Made by a program: the position numbers and the translations under genes. DNA of 64,000 nt, taken from Gammaproteobacteria bacterium (lineage in GTDB: Bacteria > Pseudomonadota > Gammaproteobacteria > Pseudomonadales > Pseudohongiellaceae). How positions within the stretch are numbered: position 1 is the stretch's first letter; each line of letters opens with the position of its first letter. Below, piece by piece: positions 10,734 through 22,785 of this stretch. A model generated the notes under the pieces. The model was given only the letters and a program-made list of their open reading frames with translations, made no database searches and was not told where the DNA came from. The stretch is taken from NCBI GenBank assembly GCA_019654215.1, contig BPDI01000002.1:84007-148006 (forward strand), read 5' to 3'.

Positions 10734-11676
10734 TTAATCTTCTAACTCGGTTAGTTCGCCGTAGTCGCTGGTTATATTGAATAGACCGAAAATATTGTGC
10801 GATCGTTCACCTTCAATTCTTGAGTAGCTGTATACGGCAAACAACCAGAAATCCAGCAGTGAGAAAGTCTCACTAGAAGGAACTAAGGATGACTCGTATT
10901 GCAGCAATGGTCCTATATTTATACGACTGATTCGTCTGCCTGGATCCCAGAGTAGCACTGTTGTTTCAACCACATCGTCGCCATTATAAACAGTCAGAGC
11001 GACTTCTTCGCCAAGTTCATGATCCCTGATTATACGGGTTATCAGATCCTGAGCGGAGTTTAGATTCACACCATTCAGTCGCAGAATCACATCGTCTATA
11101 GCAATACCCGCCTGGGGTAGTGGGCTTTCGGGAAATAGTTCCACAACCCGCGTTGCTGCTATGGTTTCATTGTTTATAGAAACCATTTCGCTTCTGTAAC
11201 CTGCACGGGTGGCAATGGGATCGATGCGATAAAGCTCTTCCGGTGCAGTGCTACTGCTTATTGCTCTGCCTTCAACCGTGGTTTCGAATACCGTCGTGTT
11301 TCTTTGAGCACGGAATTCAAATGTCGATTTAGCAGCGGCTTGTTGCAGAGTTTTGATTGTATCTGGGTGATTAGTTTCCATTCCATCAATGGCAAGAATG
11401 ACATCACCAATCTGAATGCCTGCTGAATCTGCTGCGCCATTATGACAACGTTGCGTACCCGAACTCCTGGCAACACTTCGACGCTGAGTAAAGAATCACT
11501 CTCGTTAAGGCCGAGTTGTAGACCAAAATCGACTCGCAGGTTTCATCTCGATCCGGGATAAGGGCTGACTTCCTCAGACGAGAGAGAAATGGTTGGTGTC
11601 AAAATTGCCGTGTCGTAGTTTACACAGGCAGCCAATGGTGTCAGAAATATTAAGACCATATACGATTTCACCCGGT
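10734..11676 (-). CDS. tandem-PDZ domain protein (frameshifted in the N-terminal part)
   Basis: PDZ-like VRVRNVV...DSAGIQIGDVILAIDGMETNHPDTIKTLQQ (spliced across frames) and VVELFPESPLPQAGIAIDDVILRLNGVNLNSAQDLITRI; start approximate. Confidence 0.7.
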
Positions 11677-11793
11677 TTCTCCTGTAAGACCTTCATATCT
11701 TTTTACGTTGAATAACCACAAGTGTTACAGAAACAAATATTATCAAAGTCGGAATCGGCACCCATAGATTCATCTGTAACAAATTCTCATCCA

Positions 11794-12547
11794 CTAAGAC
11801 ATCGGAATACCCCGAACTATGCGGGAGGCATCCTGCAAATACGATGCATCAATAAGTGAAGGTTGGAAGCGGGCGTAAAGAAAATTTGCATAGTCTCCTA
11901 GCATGGATTTGAAGATATCGATGGCTAAAGTTACACCTAGGGCGGTTGTAACCGCCTGAGTGGCAGATTGAGCGCAGACGGAAATTAATAATCCAAACGC
12001 TATTGCCGCAGGAAGCGGCACTATAGCCAAGTGCAATCCCGTCTGAATCTCAAACAGGATTTCATCTTCGCTAATTAATTCAAAGCCGTCTTCTACGATA
12101 GGCCCAAATTGCCAAAACAAATCGCTGAAGATGTAGGCAGTGATTAATAAAACTATAAATGAAAGGAGCGCGAGTAAATGCAGATGTACAAGTTTAGCCA
12201 AACTAAGGCAGGTCGGCTAATACGTCGAATTAATAGGTGCCGCACGAGACCAGTATCTCTATCGAAACTAAAACTGTAAGCGGCCAGGGCAACTAATAAA
12301 AACCTAGCATGGTGAGCCCGGTACTCATGCTGTCGACGAAGTAACCGTAGGCATTAGAACTAACTACTTCATCGAAACTAGGACTGCCCATTAAGCTATC
12401 TCTTGCAGCTTGTCCAGTTTCCGTTATCCATAACAAAACATTCTGTAGAATAACCACTAGGGCGGGTGCTAGTAGAATTAATTTACTCGCAAAAGTGCGC
12501 AGCGCTATGAACAGTTCTGATTTTAAGGCGGTTACAAACCCGTTCAT
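11794..12547 (-). CDS. ABC-2-like transporter permease (frameshifted)
   Basis: Two membrane-protein fragments in different frames (12293-12547 and 11794-12201) following an ABC ATPase. Confidence 0.6.
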
Positions 12548-13473
12548 GATTCGCCCTTGCTTGTGATAGAGCGGAATAGATTGCCTAAAGATGCTCTTTG
12601 TAGAATGAGCTCACTGACTGCGATGTTGTTTGTGACAAGTTGGCGATTTAGCTCGGAAGAATCTAGTACAGCAGTTTCTAATTGAATGTACCCGTTAGCA
12701 TCTGGATTTATGACAGTTATGTTCTCAAGTTGTTTGAGAAAACTGAGTGCATCTGAGGGAGGTTCAGATCGCAATAACAAGGTGTGTTTTTAATCTTGGA
12801 GCAAGTTTTCAATAGTGCCACTTACTGCAATTGCTCCTTCATGAAGGATTGCGATATGACTGCAGATACTTTCTAGGTAGGGCAATTGATGGCTAGAGAG
12901 TAGAAAAGTAGTTCCCTCTTCTTTATTAAGTCGCTGAATCAATTCTAGTACATCGTCAACGCCTCCAGCATCGAGCCCATTGAATGGTTCGTCTAATACA
13001 ATAAAATCAGGATTGCTTAATAAGGCATGAGCTAAAGAAGCGCGGCGTTTATTCCCCAGGGATAGATGTCTAATTTTAAAGGTCGTAAATTGTTTAATAC
13101 TTAGTAGTTCTTCTACTTGCTCTGGTGAACGGACCTGATTCTCAGTTAAGAGCGCGGCATGCTCCAGGCTTTGTCTTAAGGTGAGATTCGGGTGTAGACT
13201 CGACGTATCAAAAATGCCAACGATCTTCCCTTTGGGGTTTTTATGCAAATTTCGGGGTGAGTAATCGAATAAAGTTATAGAGCCGCTATTACTTGCTTGT
13301 AATCCCAGAATGCATTCGATTGTGGTGGTCTTGCCGGAACCATTAAGTCCTACCAATCCAAGAATGGATTCTTGTTGAATCGAAAGATCTAAGTTTTTTA
13401 ATACTTCGAATGATCCGTAACTTTTATTAAGTCCGTTTACGGATAAGGCAAGTGCACTATTGGCTACGCTCAT
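12544..13473 (-). CDS. ABC transporter ATP-binding protein (frameshift near 12785)
   Basis: Walker A GLNGSGKTTT, signature LSLGNKRR, Walker B FIVLDEPFNGLD; C-terminal accessory domain lies in the shifted frame 12544-12780. Confidence 0.92.
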
Positions 13474-13556
13474 TTGTGCAAATCACTAATAAAAAGAGGC
13501 TCGAATTTATTGATTACATGAGCGGTGCTGCATAAGCAACACCACTTTCCGCTTGT

Positions 13557-16531
13557 TTAGTCGACGAATAGCTGCCCCACCTGAATTTCTTCGACTGTTC
13601 CAAATTTTTCAAGTTCCTCAGTGTCTATGATAGAAAGATCACCAACAATGGAAATAAGTTTTGGTCGGCCCTGTACATGCTCCTGTTGAAATTCGACGAG
13701 GTCATCAAGACTTGCTGTTTGCAGTTCCTGATAACGCTGTATTCTTGGATCAGTTTCGAAGCCAAGGCGTTCCCAGCTTCGAACTGCGCCAATCACTTCT
13801 CTGAAGTTCAACTTTGATGTGCGATAACGATTCAATTGTGAATTGACTGCTTCTTCGAATCGCTCAGATGAAGAGGGCATGTTATCGATAAGATCGATAA
13901 AGGCTTCGAGAGCATCGACTGTTTTGTCAGTTTGGGTGCCGATGGCGCCGAGCATTAAGTTTTCTGCGTTTTCCCGACCGCCCTGTGCATAGCGTGCCTG
14001 AGCAGAGTAGGCCAAGGCGCGGGCTTCACGCAGTTCCTGGAATACGACACTGGACATGCCGCTACCAAAATAATTGGTATATATGGAAGACATGACTGAA
14101 TCGTCAGAATTGTAAACGCCATCAGCAAACTCTATGCGAACCTGAGCCTGTGCAGTTTGTTGGTCCACAACCAGGAGCTCAGTATCATTTACCTGGCGCG
14201 CTGTTCTGAAACGATATTCTGGGGTGTCTTGCAGCTCACCTTCGATAGCGTGATGGCGGCGAAGTACCTCAACCAAATCTTCCAGCGGCATTGAGCCGGT
14301 GTAGGCAATGGTGTGGTTATAGTTAAGCAGTTCTGCCGGCAAGGACATTAGTTCGTCCAAACCAGTATCGACAATTTCCTGCGTGGTTAATGCTTCAAGT
14401 AATGGTGATTCTTCGCCGTAACGATTGTAAAGATATAATGCTTGAGTGATTGCAGGCGGAGAACTCTTTCTATCTTCGCGAGACTTAATAAGAATACCTT
14501 TTAACTGTTCAAGGGTTTGTTCATCGGCCGCTGGTGTTTTTACCAATTCCATCATCAACGCTAGAGAATCTTCAAACTGCTCATCCAGACCTGAAACAGA
14601 AAATGCGGAAGAGTTCTCACCGGAACCGAAGCGGAACTCCGATCCCATCCGATACCACTCTTTCTGTAGCTCTTCATTGGTCATGTTTTGGGTACCGGCA
14701 ACATCCATCAATGCGGCAGATAAACCCAGCTTTTCGTTTTCCTCGGTACCTACTTCAACGTTAATGGAAAACGTAAACAAGTCATTGAGTGGGTTAGGTG
14801 CATAATAAAGCTCAACGCCATCAGCAAACTCGATAACCCGGTAGTCTGTGTCGGCTTCTACAAAGGAAGGCTCAATTTCATCATATTCCATCGCCAGAAT
14901 GTTGGCTGCGAATACTGATTGACGAGTCGGATCGATACTTACCGGATCGATTTGTGGTTTCTCAACTGGAGGAACGACATGTTGATCATCAACTCGGTAC
15001 ACCGAAACATAGTCATCACCAAAGTATTTGATGGCTACCGCAACCACATCGTCTTTGGTTAGTTGCTCCATGCGCTCGATTTCGGCGATGTGGTAGTCCC
15101 ATTCCGATCCTTCAATAAATGAAGAACGCATCATGCTTACTCGTGCAGTATTAAACTCCAGGCTGGCTTTTTCGTTCTTTTTAAAGTCGTTAATAATTGC
15201 TGCAATAATCCACTCTTCGAAATTACCTTTTTTAATATTGTCTATTTGATCAAGCAGAAGTTGTTCGACTTCCTCTAGAGTTTGGTCTTGCTTGGGTACC
15301 CCATAGAGGTTTTGCGAACCATAATCATTTAGGAAAAGCGGCGATGATCCGGCATTAGAAACTAATTGTTGTTGATTGAGATTCAGGTTGATTAAACCGG
15401 CAGTGCGGTTATCCAGAATCATGTCCACGAGAATAAGTGCTTCTTTATCTTCATGACCGTTCTCTGCCGTGCGAAATGCAATGGAGACTTGTTCTTCACC
15501 TGGATATTGAACGGTGCGTCGTTCTGAGCCCTGCAGTGGCGGCTCCTCCCAGGGTCCAACCTCTGGAATTTCTTTAGCTTCCCAGCGACTGAACTCATCA
15601 CTAATTAGGGCAATCGTTTCTTCTATATTGATGTCTCCACTAATAAAGATGCCCATTTGTTTGGTACATAGTAGATATCGAAATAATCTTGGATATATAC
15701 CAGTGATGGATTCTTGAGGTGATCCACTGTGCCAATGGTTGGCTGTTGTCCATAAGGGTGGATTTTATAAAGCAACTCGTCGATTGCAGTGCCGATAATG
15801 CGACCGCCATTATCTAGAGTGCGGTTCTTTTCTTCATAAACAGTTTCGAGTTCGGTATGGAACAGTCTAAAGACTGGATTAACAAAACGATCTGATTCGA
15901 TTTCAGCCCATTGATGTAGACGATTGGATGGCAATCCCACTTTATATACTGTTTCCTCGTACCAGGTGTGGGCGTTAAGACCGCTGCCACCCATGCTGTT
16001 ATAAAGCTTGTCTATTTCATTTGGTACTGCGAACTCCGCTGCCCGTTGTGCAACGCGATTAATCTCGCTATAAATCTCAGCCCGTCTATCTTCATCGGTT
16101 TCGACAAAATGCTGTTCGTATAGCTCTACGATTTCATCCAAATAAGGTTTTTCCGCTTCGTAATTCAAAGTTCCCAGGTTTTCATTACCTTTGAATAATA
16201 GGTGTTCAAGGTAGTGGGCAAGGCCAGTTCCATCTGCAGGATCATGTTTGCTGCCCGCTCGAACCGCGATTTCCGCATAGAATCTTGGCTCTTCATGATT
16301 TTCGGTGAGGTATACCCGCAATCCGTTATCCAACTCAAAGATGTGAGCATCTAGGGGATCGTTTTCGTTGGGTTCATTAATTCGAGTATAGCCAAGACTG
16401 ACTTCTGGCTCGGATTGGCCATTTTCAGTGGTAGTTAGCTCCGTTACTTCGCCACAGGTAGCAAGCACGGTTGCTATAAATAGAGCGAGGAAGAGCCTTG
16501 GCCATTCCTTTACGTTAATACGGATAATCAT
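13557..16531 (-). CDS. M16 family metallopeptidase (two tandem M16 units), lipoprotein-like; one frameshift near 15650
   Basis: Inverse zinc motif HYLEHLLFKGNE in 15623-16531; C-terminal M16 repeats in 13557-15656; N-terminal LATCGE lipobox-like. Confidence 0.92.
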
Positions 16532-16589
16532 GGTGAAACTCCTTGAGTTCTTTGCGGCCAGCTATTCTACGCTGATCTGGTCCAGGCTC

Positions 16590-17624
16590 CTAGTTTGGTA
16601 GGTTCTCGGCGCTAGCAGCATATCTCAGGACTTGTACATTACCGGCACCGTCTTCACGGGTCTCCATCACCAGATCTACTGTACCTTCCTGACTCTGGAT
16701 AAAGCCATCAAGTTGCGCGAATTGATCTGCGTTTAAGTCAACTTCCAGCCGATTTCGAGCTCGATCAAATGCGTCGAGTTTGTCTTCATAAGCACGGGTC
16801 ATGCTGCCATTGCTGGCAACCAGTGCGCCGTAATTATTCTGTTCGGAGAACAATTCATCTAATAGAACATCCATTACCAAGTCATGAGATTCACCAGAAA
16901 TTGCACTGCCACTGCTTTCAATCATTTCTGAATAGACCGTGCGCGCTGCTTCTTGATTAACTCCAAGATCGTAAGCACCTAACTCTGCAGCTTGTTCTGG
17001 AGTGAGAAGATCAGAAAGACGGTCCATCATGGCATCCGGGCCGAAGATTAAAGCGGCCTGATCGTTAGTAAGATTTCCTGCCATCAATCGGCCAAGCATT
17101 TGATATCGCTCATCATTGAAATCCACCATCGCTGCATAGATACCATCCATTTCTGACGAGCTGATTCCAAGACCTTCAAGATAATCTACAAATTGCCCGG
17201 CAGTACGATCTTCTGCCATCTTGCGCGTGGTTGCTGGATTTGAAAATACACTGAAAACACCAGCAGGTGCGGGGCGTTGTTGATTGGCAGCTGCGGCTAC
17301 CTCCAGCCTTGCTTGTTCTAATAGGGCTTCATATTCCGGATTGACGCGTTGTTCAGCCTCCATAAGCGCCGAGTCCAAGCTTCTAACTTGTGATGCTGTT
17401 TCTAGCAAGTCGTCTTCAAGCTCTACCAAGCGTGCTTCAAATTCTAAACGTTGGCGTGTGTTTAGTTCGGTTTGCTCCTGTAATTGCTGTTGGTAACTCA
17501 TAGCAGTTTGCAACTGCTCTTCTAAACGTGAATTTGCATATTGCAATGTGATCGCAGCATAAGCGAGCCCGCCAATTATTACGGAAACGGTAGCAATGAT
17601 TGCTGTTTTCATATCTAACTTCAT
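16590..17624 (-). CDS. membrane-anchored coiled-coil protein, unknown function
   Basis: N-terminal TM helix followed by a Gln/Glu-rich coiled coil and an alpha-helical C-terminal domain. Confidence 0.6.
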   Translation of the reverse strand: MKLDMKTAIIATVSVIIGGLAYAAITLQYANSRLEEQLQTAMSYQQQLQEQTELNTRQRLEFEARLVELEDDLLETASQVRSLDSALMEAEQRVNPEYEALLEQARLEVAAAANQQRPAPAGVFSVFSNPATTRKMAEDRTAGQFVDYLEGLGISSSEMDGIYAAMVDFNDERYQMLGRLMAGNLTNDQAALIFGPDAMMDRLSDLLTPEQAAELGAYDLGVNQEAARTVYSEMIESSGSAISGESHDLVMDVLLDELFSEQNNYGALVASNGSMTRAYEDKLDAFDRARNRLEVDLNADQFAQLDGFIQSQEGTVDLVMETREDGAGNVQVLRYAASAENLPN

Positions 17625-17747
17625 AGGTATTTAATTACTGCAAATTTTCCTAATACTCTTTCTTTTATTCTTCAATTTATTTAATCAAACAGAAAGGAAA
17701 AACGGTCTTGCTCCCCGATATTGTCCAGATGGATCCGCTAATTTTCC

Positions 17748-18101
17748 TCAGTTTGCTGATTCGGTTTCTGCTTCTATTACTTTTCGCGAAGCTTCAAGGT
17801 CGGAGAAATAATTTTCCCTGGCATCTTGTAATGCAGAGGACAAAATTGAAATCTGTACAGTAGCAGACGAAAGATTACTTTCCAGAGATTCGACATAACT
17901 TTCGAAATCCTGCCGTTGCTGTTGGTTAAGCGTATCTGTTGCCGCCAGCTCTGCGCGAAGCTGTTCGAGCTCAGCCTGTAACTCCGCCACATGCTGATTT
18001 TCTCTATATTGATAAAGCGCTGCCGCGGCCAGCACGACCACTACAAAGGCAGTAAACAGAGAGGTTTTATTCTGCATGCTAGTACCCCTTCGATTTGTCA
18101 A
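17748..18101 (-). CDS. short membrane-anchored coiled-coil protein, paralogous to 16590-17624
   Basis: TM helix plus LNQQQRQDFESYVESLESNLSSATVQISILSSALQDARE, similar to LNTRQRLEFEARLVELEDDLLETASQVRSLDSALMEAEQ of the neighbour. Confidence 0.6.
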   Translation of the reverse strand: MTNRRGTSMQNKTSLFTAFVVVVLAAAALYQYRENQHVAELQAELEQLRAELAATDTLNQQQRQDFESYVESLESNLSSATVQISILSSALQDARENYFSDLEASRKVIEAETESAN

Positions 18102-18246
18102 TATGGTAAGGAAAAAGGGACTAAAATCATATTGCTATCCCTCCTACAGGGCGAGCGATTGGTTTCTAAGAATAGACTGGAAAAGCGGATTCCTGCGTAT
18201 AATCCTATACTTACTTAATAATAAGTTGAGTGTATTGGAAGTACTT

Positions 18247-19934
18247 GTGGCTTTAATTCGTAAGCGATTGATTTTATTATGTATTACTAAGTAATACTGG
18301 GGTGTTCTGCGCCCTCATTTAAGCGCAGCGCCGATGAAGAGAGCTATGGAGCGATCTCTCAGAAGGCAAATTTAGTCCCTGGCATGACCTCTCAGGTCGT
18401 GCTTGATGAAATCAGTGAGCTGAATTTGGAGGGATTCGAGCTAAACAATCTCTCTTTCGATTTTCTCGATAACGAAGCCGGAGTGAGATCGGCGCCAGCA
18501 TTTTAACTTTGAACGATGTCCTCGATATTGCCTTCCAACGCAGTAAAGATTATCAAACCCAGAAGGAGCTGCTTTACCTGGAAGCTCTCGCGCTTACTTT
18601 TGATCGCTATCGTTATACGCCAGTATTTAGCGCAGCAGGTAGCAGTAATTATCAATGGGACAATCGCGACCAGTTTGTTCAAGACATGCAGGACTTACAG
18701 GAATGCAAAATGTCGAAACTGACGAGTCGACATTTTCCAATACCAGCCTCGGAGCTCGTTATATATTAAAAAGCGGTGGCGCGGTTGCATTAAACCTTAC
18801 TAATAACTTTACGCGTTTTTTATCCGGTAACATTAGTGAGTTCGGCACCAATGCCTTAATCGGTTCTTTTACTCAACCACTGATTCGAGATTTTGGTGTC
18901 GATATTGAAACTGAAGTCTCATGCAGGCCGAACGTGATTTACTTTATCGTTTAAAAGACTTCACTCGCTTCCGAAAATCATTCGCAGTGCGAGTTGCTTC
19001 GAATTACTATTTGGTATTATTAAACCGTGAAACTGCACGAAACAATTTTGCGGGCCTTAACGCAACCAATCTTTCTTTAGAAAGAGAACAGGCATTTCAG
19101 GCGGAAGGTCTAACAACTCTGTTGGAAGTTGGCCGCTTGGAACAATCTTCATTACAAGCCGACTTACGCTGGACTTCTTCCATTACTCGTTACAAGCGCA
19201 GTCTGGATAATTTCAAGATTCTTATCGGTCTAACCGCAGAGGACAATATCATTCTCGATGACAACGAGATGAATTTGATTAGCGAGACGGGAATGGATAG
19301 TCCTGATATCAGTTTGGAGCAGGCCACTGAAATGGCGATTCAGACTCGCCTTGATCTGTATAACTCGCTGGACAGGGTTCAGGACAGTGCCCGGAAAATT
19401 GAAGTAGCAGCGAACGCGTTGAATCCCACCGTCGATATCACTCTCGTGGCGTCGGTACCTGATGCTAACAATGGCAATATTGGAGAGCTGGATTTCGAAA
19501 ACGCACTTTACACCGCTGGCTTGGATTTCGATCTGCCCCTGGATACGATGTTCGAGCGCAACAACTATCGGCGCTCATTAATCGATTATGATTCGTCCTC
19601 GAGAGACTATCTGCTGTCTCTGGATACTGTAAAATTAGAGGTATTAGATACCTGGAGGCGCATGAATGAGGCTCGAAAAAGTTATGATATATCAGTAACT
19701 AGCGTGGAAATTAACGAGCGCCGAGTCGAAGAGGCCCAATTGCGGGCTGAGTTAGGTTTAGGAGACATCCAAGATACTGTAGATTCACAGAACGACTTAA
19801 CGGCTGCCCGCACGGAGTTGGTGAGTTCTATCGTAGAACACAATATTGCCAAGCTGGAATTTTGGCGAGATTTAGGATTGCTTTATGTGGATGACACGGG
19901 GCAATGGGAGGAAGGTATAGATGGGCCCAGCTGA
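18247..19934 (+). CDS. TolC family outer membrane efflux protein, putative lipoprotein (several frameshifts)
   Basis: TolC-like helical repeats (LTLNDVLDIAFQRSKDYQTQKELLYLEAL..., VEEAQLRAELGLGDIQDTVDSQNDLTAARTELVSSIVEHNIAKLEFWRDLG); start approximate. Confidence 0.85.
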
Positions 19935-22020
19935 TCAGAAAGTATGGGAAAAACTTCTAGATAAAGTACCGACCCCGGTTAAGGACTATATCGGTATTTT
20001 GAAAGAGCGATTCCTCACCGCGAAAAAATCTACCCAATACGCCATCGGTAGCGCTGGAGTGTTGGTGCTCGCTTTGCTTTTAACTGTCTTTGGCGGCGAT
20101 GCCAACGTCGAATCCAGCATTACTTTTGAAGCCCGTCGCGGCGGCTTGGAAATCACTGTTCTGGAGGGTGGTTCTTTAGAAGCGCTGCAATCTCAAGAAA
20201 TTCGCTCCCGTATTAAGGGACGGGAAGGCGTCAAAATTCTAAATATTGTTGAAGAAGGATACCAGGTCACCCCAGAAGACGTAGATGCAGGATTAGTTCT
20301 TGTTGAGTTAGATAAAGCTGCATTAATCGATCAACAGCTCAATCAGGAAATCGCAGTAGAAACTGCAGAAGCAACTTACATTGAGCGTCGTGCCGAATAC
20401 GAAATCCAATTGAACGAAAATATGACGGCATTAAACGATGCGCGTCAGGAAATGCGTTTTGCTCGTTTAGAGTTTGAAAAGTTCCTCGGCGGTAATTTAG
20501 TCAGTGGCATTATTAGGCGACTCGAAATTGAAGAACGATTAGCAAAAGCTGAAGCTGAAGATTTGGAAGCAATGTCTCGGAGTTTACCTTCCAGTCGCAA
20601 CTCAATTGAAGAAATTGCCGAAGAACGTGCACCGCGACCAGCTTTCGATCCCACAGATTTAAATTCCATGCCACCACCTGTGCGAGAGCGTATTGAACAA
20701 ATGATGGCGGAAAACGGTGGCGAATTGCCACCTGAAATGTTGGAACGCATGCAACAGTTTGCCCAAAGTGGCTTTCCTAGAGGCGGCCCATTTGGTGGGC
20801 AGGGTCGAGGAAGAGGGAGCGGGGGAGCAGTTAGGGATGGGCCAGCTATCGCTGAAGAAGCACCTGAATTAAGACTGGAACTATTGGAACCAGAGCCACT
20901 AAATACAGAAGTCACCTTGCTCATGGACGATAGCTATATGGCGATTCGTGACCAGCTGGATTTCTCACAGTATGCAGACATGGAAGCCTTGGAAGACGGG
21001 GAAGCTAAGCAGGAACTTCGTCGCTTGCAAGATGAACTACAAGTTTCCCAGGAAGAATATTTGTTAGCGCAGGATCGCATCGAAGGTCAGCGCCGCCTAG
21101 AAGCTAGAGGGTTTATTACTCCAACTGAATTAGAAGCAGAGGAATTAAATCTTAGTAAGGCTCGTAATAAAGAAGCAGAAAAAGAAACTGCGCTTAGCCT
21201 TTATATTCAATACTCTTTCCCGAAAGACGCAGAAGAAAAGTTATCTGATTATGAAAACGCCATCATGGCCTATCAGCGTCAACTAAAAGAAAATATTGCG
21301 GAAAAGGCACAAGAAGAAGCGCGCTTTAGTTCGGCAGAGCGCAAATACAATCTGGAGCGAGTGAAACTTGCTGATGTTGAAGAACAAATCGACCTGGCAA
21401 CTATCGTTGCGGAGCGTCCCGGACTTGTTGTTTACGGCGCTGCCGATCAGAATCAAATGCGTTATCGTGGTAGTAGTTCTCAGGAAGCGATTCAGGAAGG
21501 TGCGACAGTAAGAGAGCGACAGGCTATTCTTACAATTCCTGATATGCGGGAAATGGCTGTTAAAACCAATATTCATGAATCTGCTGTACAAAGAGTAGGA
21601 GTAGGTCAATCGGTGAAAGTTTCCATCGATGCCTTTCCAGATGTGAGCCTTACCGGTGTGGTTACTAAAGTGGCGGTAGTTGCTGACTCAGCAAACGCAT
21701 TCATGAATCCTGATTTGAAAGTCTATCCAACAACTATCAAGATCCATGGTGTGCATGATTGGCTGCGCCCTGGTATGAGTGCCGAAGTGGAAATCCTGGT
21801 AGATCAGCTTTCTGACACAGTATACGTGCCTTTGCAGGCAGTTACCTATTGGGATGATAAGCGAGTTGTCTATGTCGATAACATCGGCAATCCCGAACGC
21901 AGGGAAGTGGAAACTGGAACCTTCTCAGATTCTTTTATAGAGATTAGGTCTGGTCTGCGGGAAGGCGAAAAAGTTTTATTATTGCCCCCTCAACAAAGCA
22001 TCATGGAAATTGGTGTTTAG
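19921..22020 (+). CDS. HlyD/MacA-type periplasmic adaptor subunit
   Basis: N-terminal TM, long coiled coils, C-terminal beta-barrel VYVPLQAVTYWDDKRVVYVDN...VETGTFSDSFIEIRSGLREGEKVLL; overlaps the TolC stop. Confidence 0.9.
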   Translation: MGPADQKVWEKLLDKVPTPVKDYIGILKERFLTAKKSTQYAIGSAGVLVLALLLTVFGGDANVESSITFEARRGGLEITVLEGGSLEALQSQEIRSRIKGREGVKILNIVEEGYQVTPEDVDAGLVLVELDKAALIDQQLNQEIAVETAEATYIERRAEYEIQLNENMTALNDARQEMRFARLEFEKFLGGNLVSGIIRRLEIEERLAKAEAEDLEAMSRSLPSSRNSIEEIAEERAPRPAFDPTDLNSMPPPVRERIEQMMAENGGELPPEMLERMQQFAQSGFPRGGPFGGQGRGRGSGGAVRDGPAIAEEAPELRLELLEPEPLNTEVTLLMDDSYMAIRDQLDFSQYADMEALEDGEAKQELRRLQDELQVSQEEYLLAQDRIEGQRRLEARGFITPTELEAEELNLSKARNKEAEKETALSLYIQYSFPKDAEEKLSDYENAIMAYQRQLKENIAEKAQEEARFSSAERKYNLERVKLADVEEQIDLATIVAERPGLVVYGAADQNQMRYRGSSSQEAIQEGATVRERQAILTIPDMREMAVKTNIHESAVQRVGVGQSVKVSIDAFPDVSLTGVVTKVAVVADSANAFMNPDLKVYPTTIKIHGVHDWLRPGMSAEVEILVDQLSDTVYVPLQAVTYWDDKRVVYVDNIGNPERREVETGTFSDSFIEIRSGLREGEKVLLLPPQQSIMEIGV

Positions 22021-22047
22021 CACTTTTATCTAGACACTCCGGTCAAT

Positions 22048-22785
22048 ATGACTACCCTCGACACAAGTTCAAATATCGGTGCAGTAGCGCCACCATCTTT
22101 GGCGGCTGGATCGATGGTTGCCAGCCTGAAAGAGATTACCAAAACTTATTACATGGGGACTCTCTCTGTAGAAGTCTTACACGGTATCTCGTTAGATTTT
22201 TACTCCGGAGACTACATCAGCATCATGGGTCCTTCCGGCTGCGGCAAGTCCACTTTGATGAACATCCTGGGCTGTCTCGACCAACCTACTTCCGGTAAAT
22301 ACTTACTCGGCAGTGAAGACACTTCAGAAATGGAAGACGATGAGTTGTCTACAATTCGTGGAGCACGACTGGGGTTTATTTTTCAGTCCTACAACTTAAT
22401 TCAACAGCTCGATGTTCTAGAAAATATTGAAATGCCTTTGTTCTATCAGGGCTATACCGAAGTAGAGAGTCATGAGATTGCCATGGGTCTCGCTACTCGA
22501 GTCGGTCTAGAAGATCGGGTGAATCATAAGCCCTTTGAATTATCCGGTGGCCAACAACAGCGCGTAGCGATTGCTCGCGCGCTTGCTGTAGATCCTTTGA
22601 TTATTCTAGCAGATGAGCCTACCGGTAACTTGGATTCGAAATCCGGTGCAGAAATTCTCAATTTGTTTGATGAATTACATGCTCAGGGTAAGACATTGCT
22701 ATTGGTGACTCACTCAGATGAGTTAGCAGAACGCTCCAAGCGTGAAATTAAATTAATGGATGGCAGAGTAGAAAGTGATGAATGA
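22048..22785 (+). CDS. MacB/LolD-type ABC transporter ATP-binding protein
   Basis: [50 protein letters not shown]. Confidence 0.95.
   Translation: MTTLDTSSNIGAVAPPSLAAGSMVASLKEITKTYYMGTLSVEVLHGISLDFYSGDYISIMGPSGCGKSTLMNILGCLDQPTSGKYLLGSEDTSEMEDDELSTIRGARLGFIFQSYNLIQQLDVLENIEMPLFYQGYTEVESHEIAMGLATRVGLEDRVNHKPFELSGGQQQRVAIARALAVDPLIILADEPTGNLDSKSGAEILNLFDELHAQGKTLLLVTHSDELAERSKREIKLMDGRVESDE

Noticed and set aside
20445-20924. 159-aa minus-strand ORF inside the adaptor gene (MSKVTSVFSGSGSNSS...)
   Set aside because: Antisense to a well-supported CDS; low-complexity product caused by coding-strand composition.
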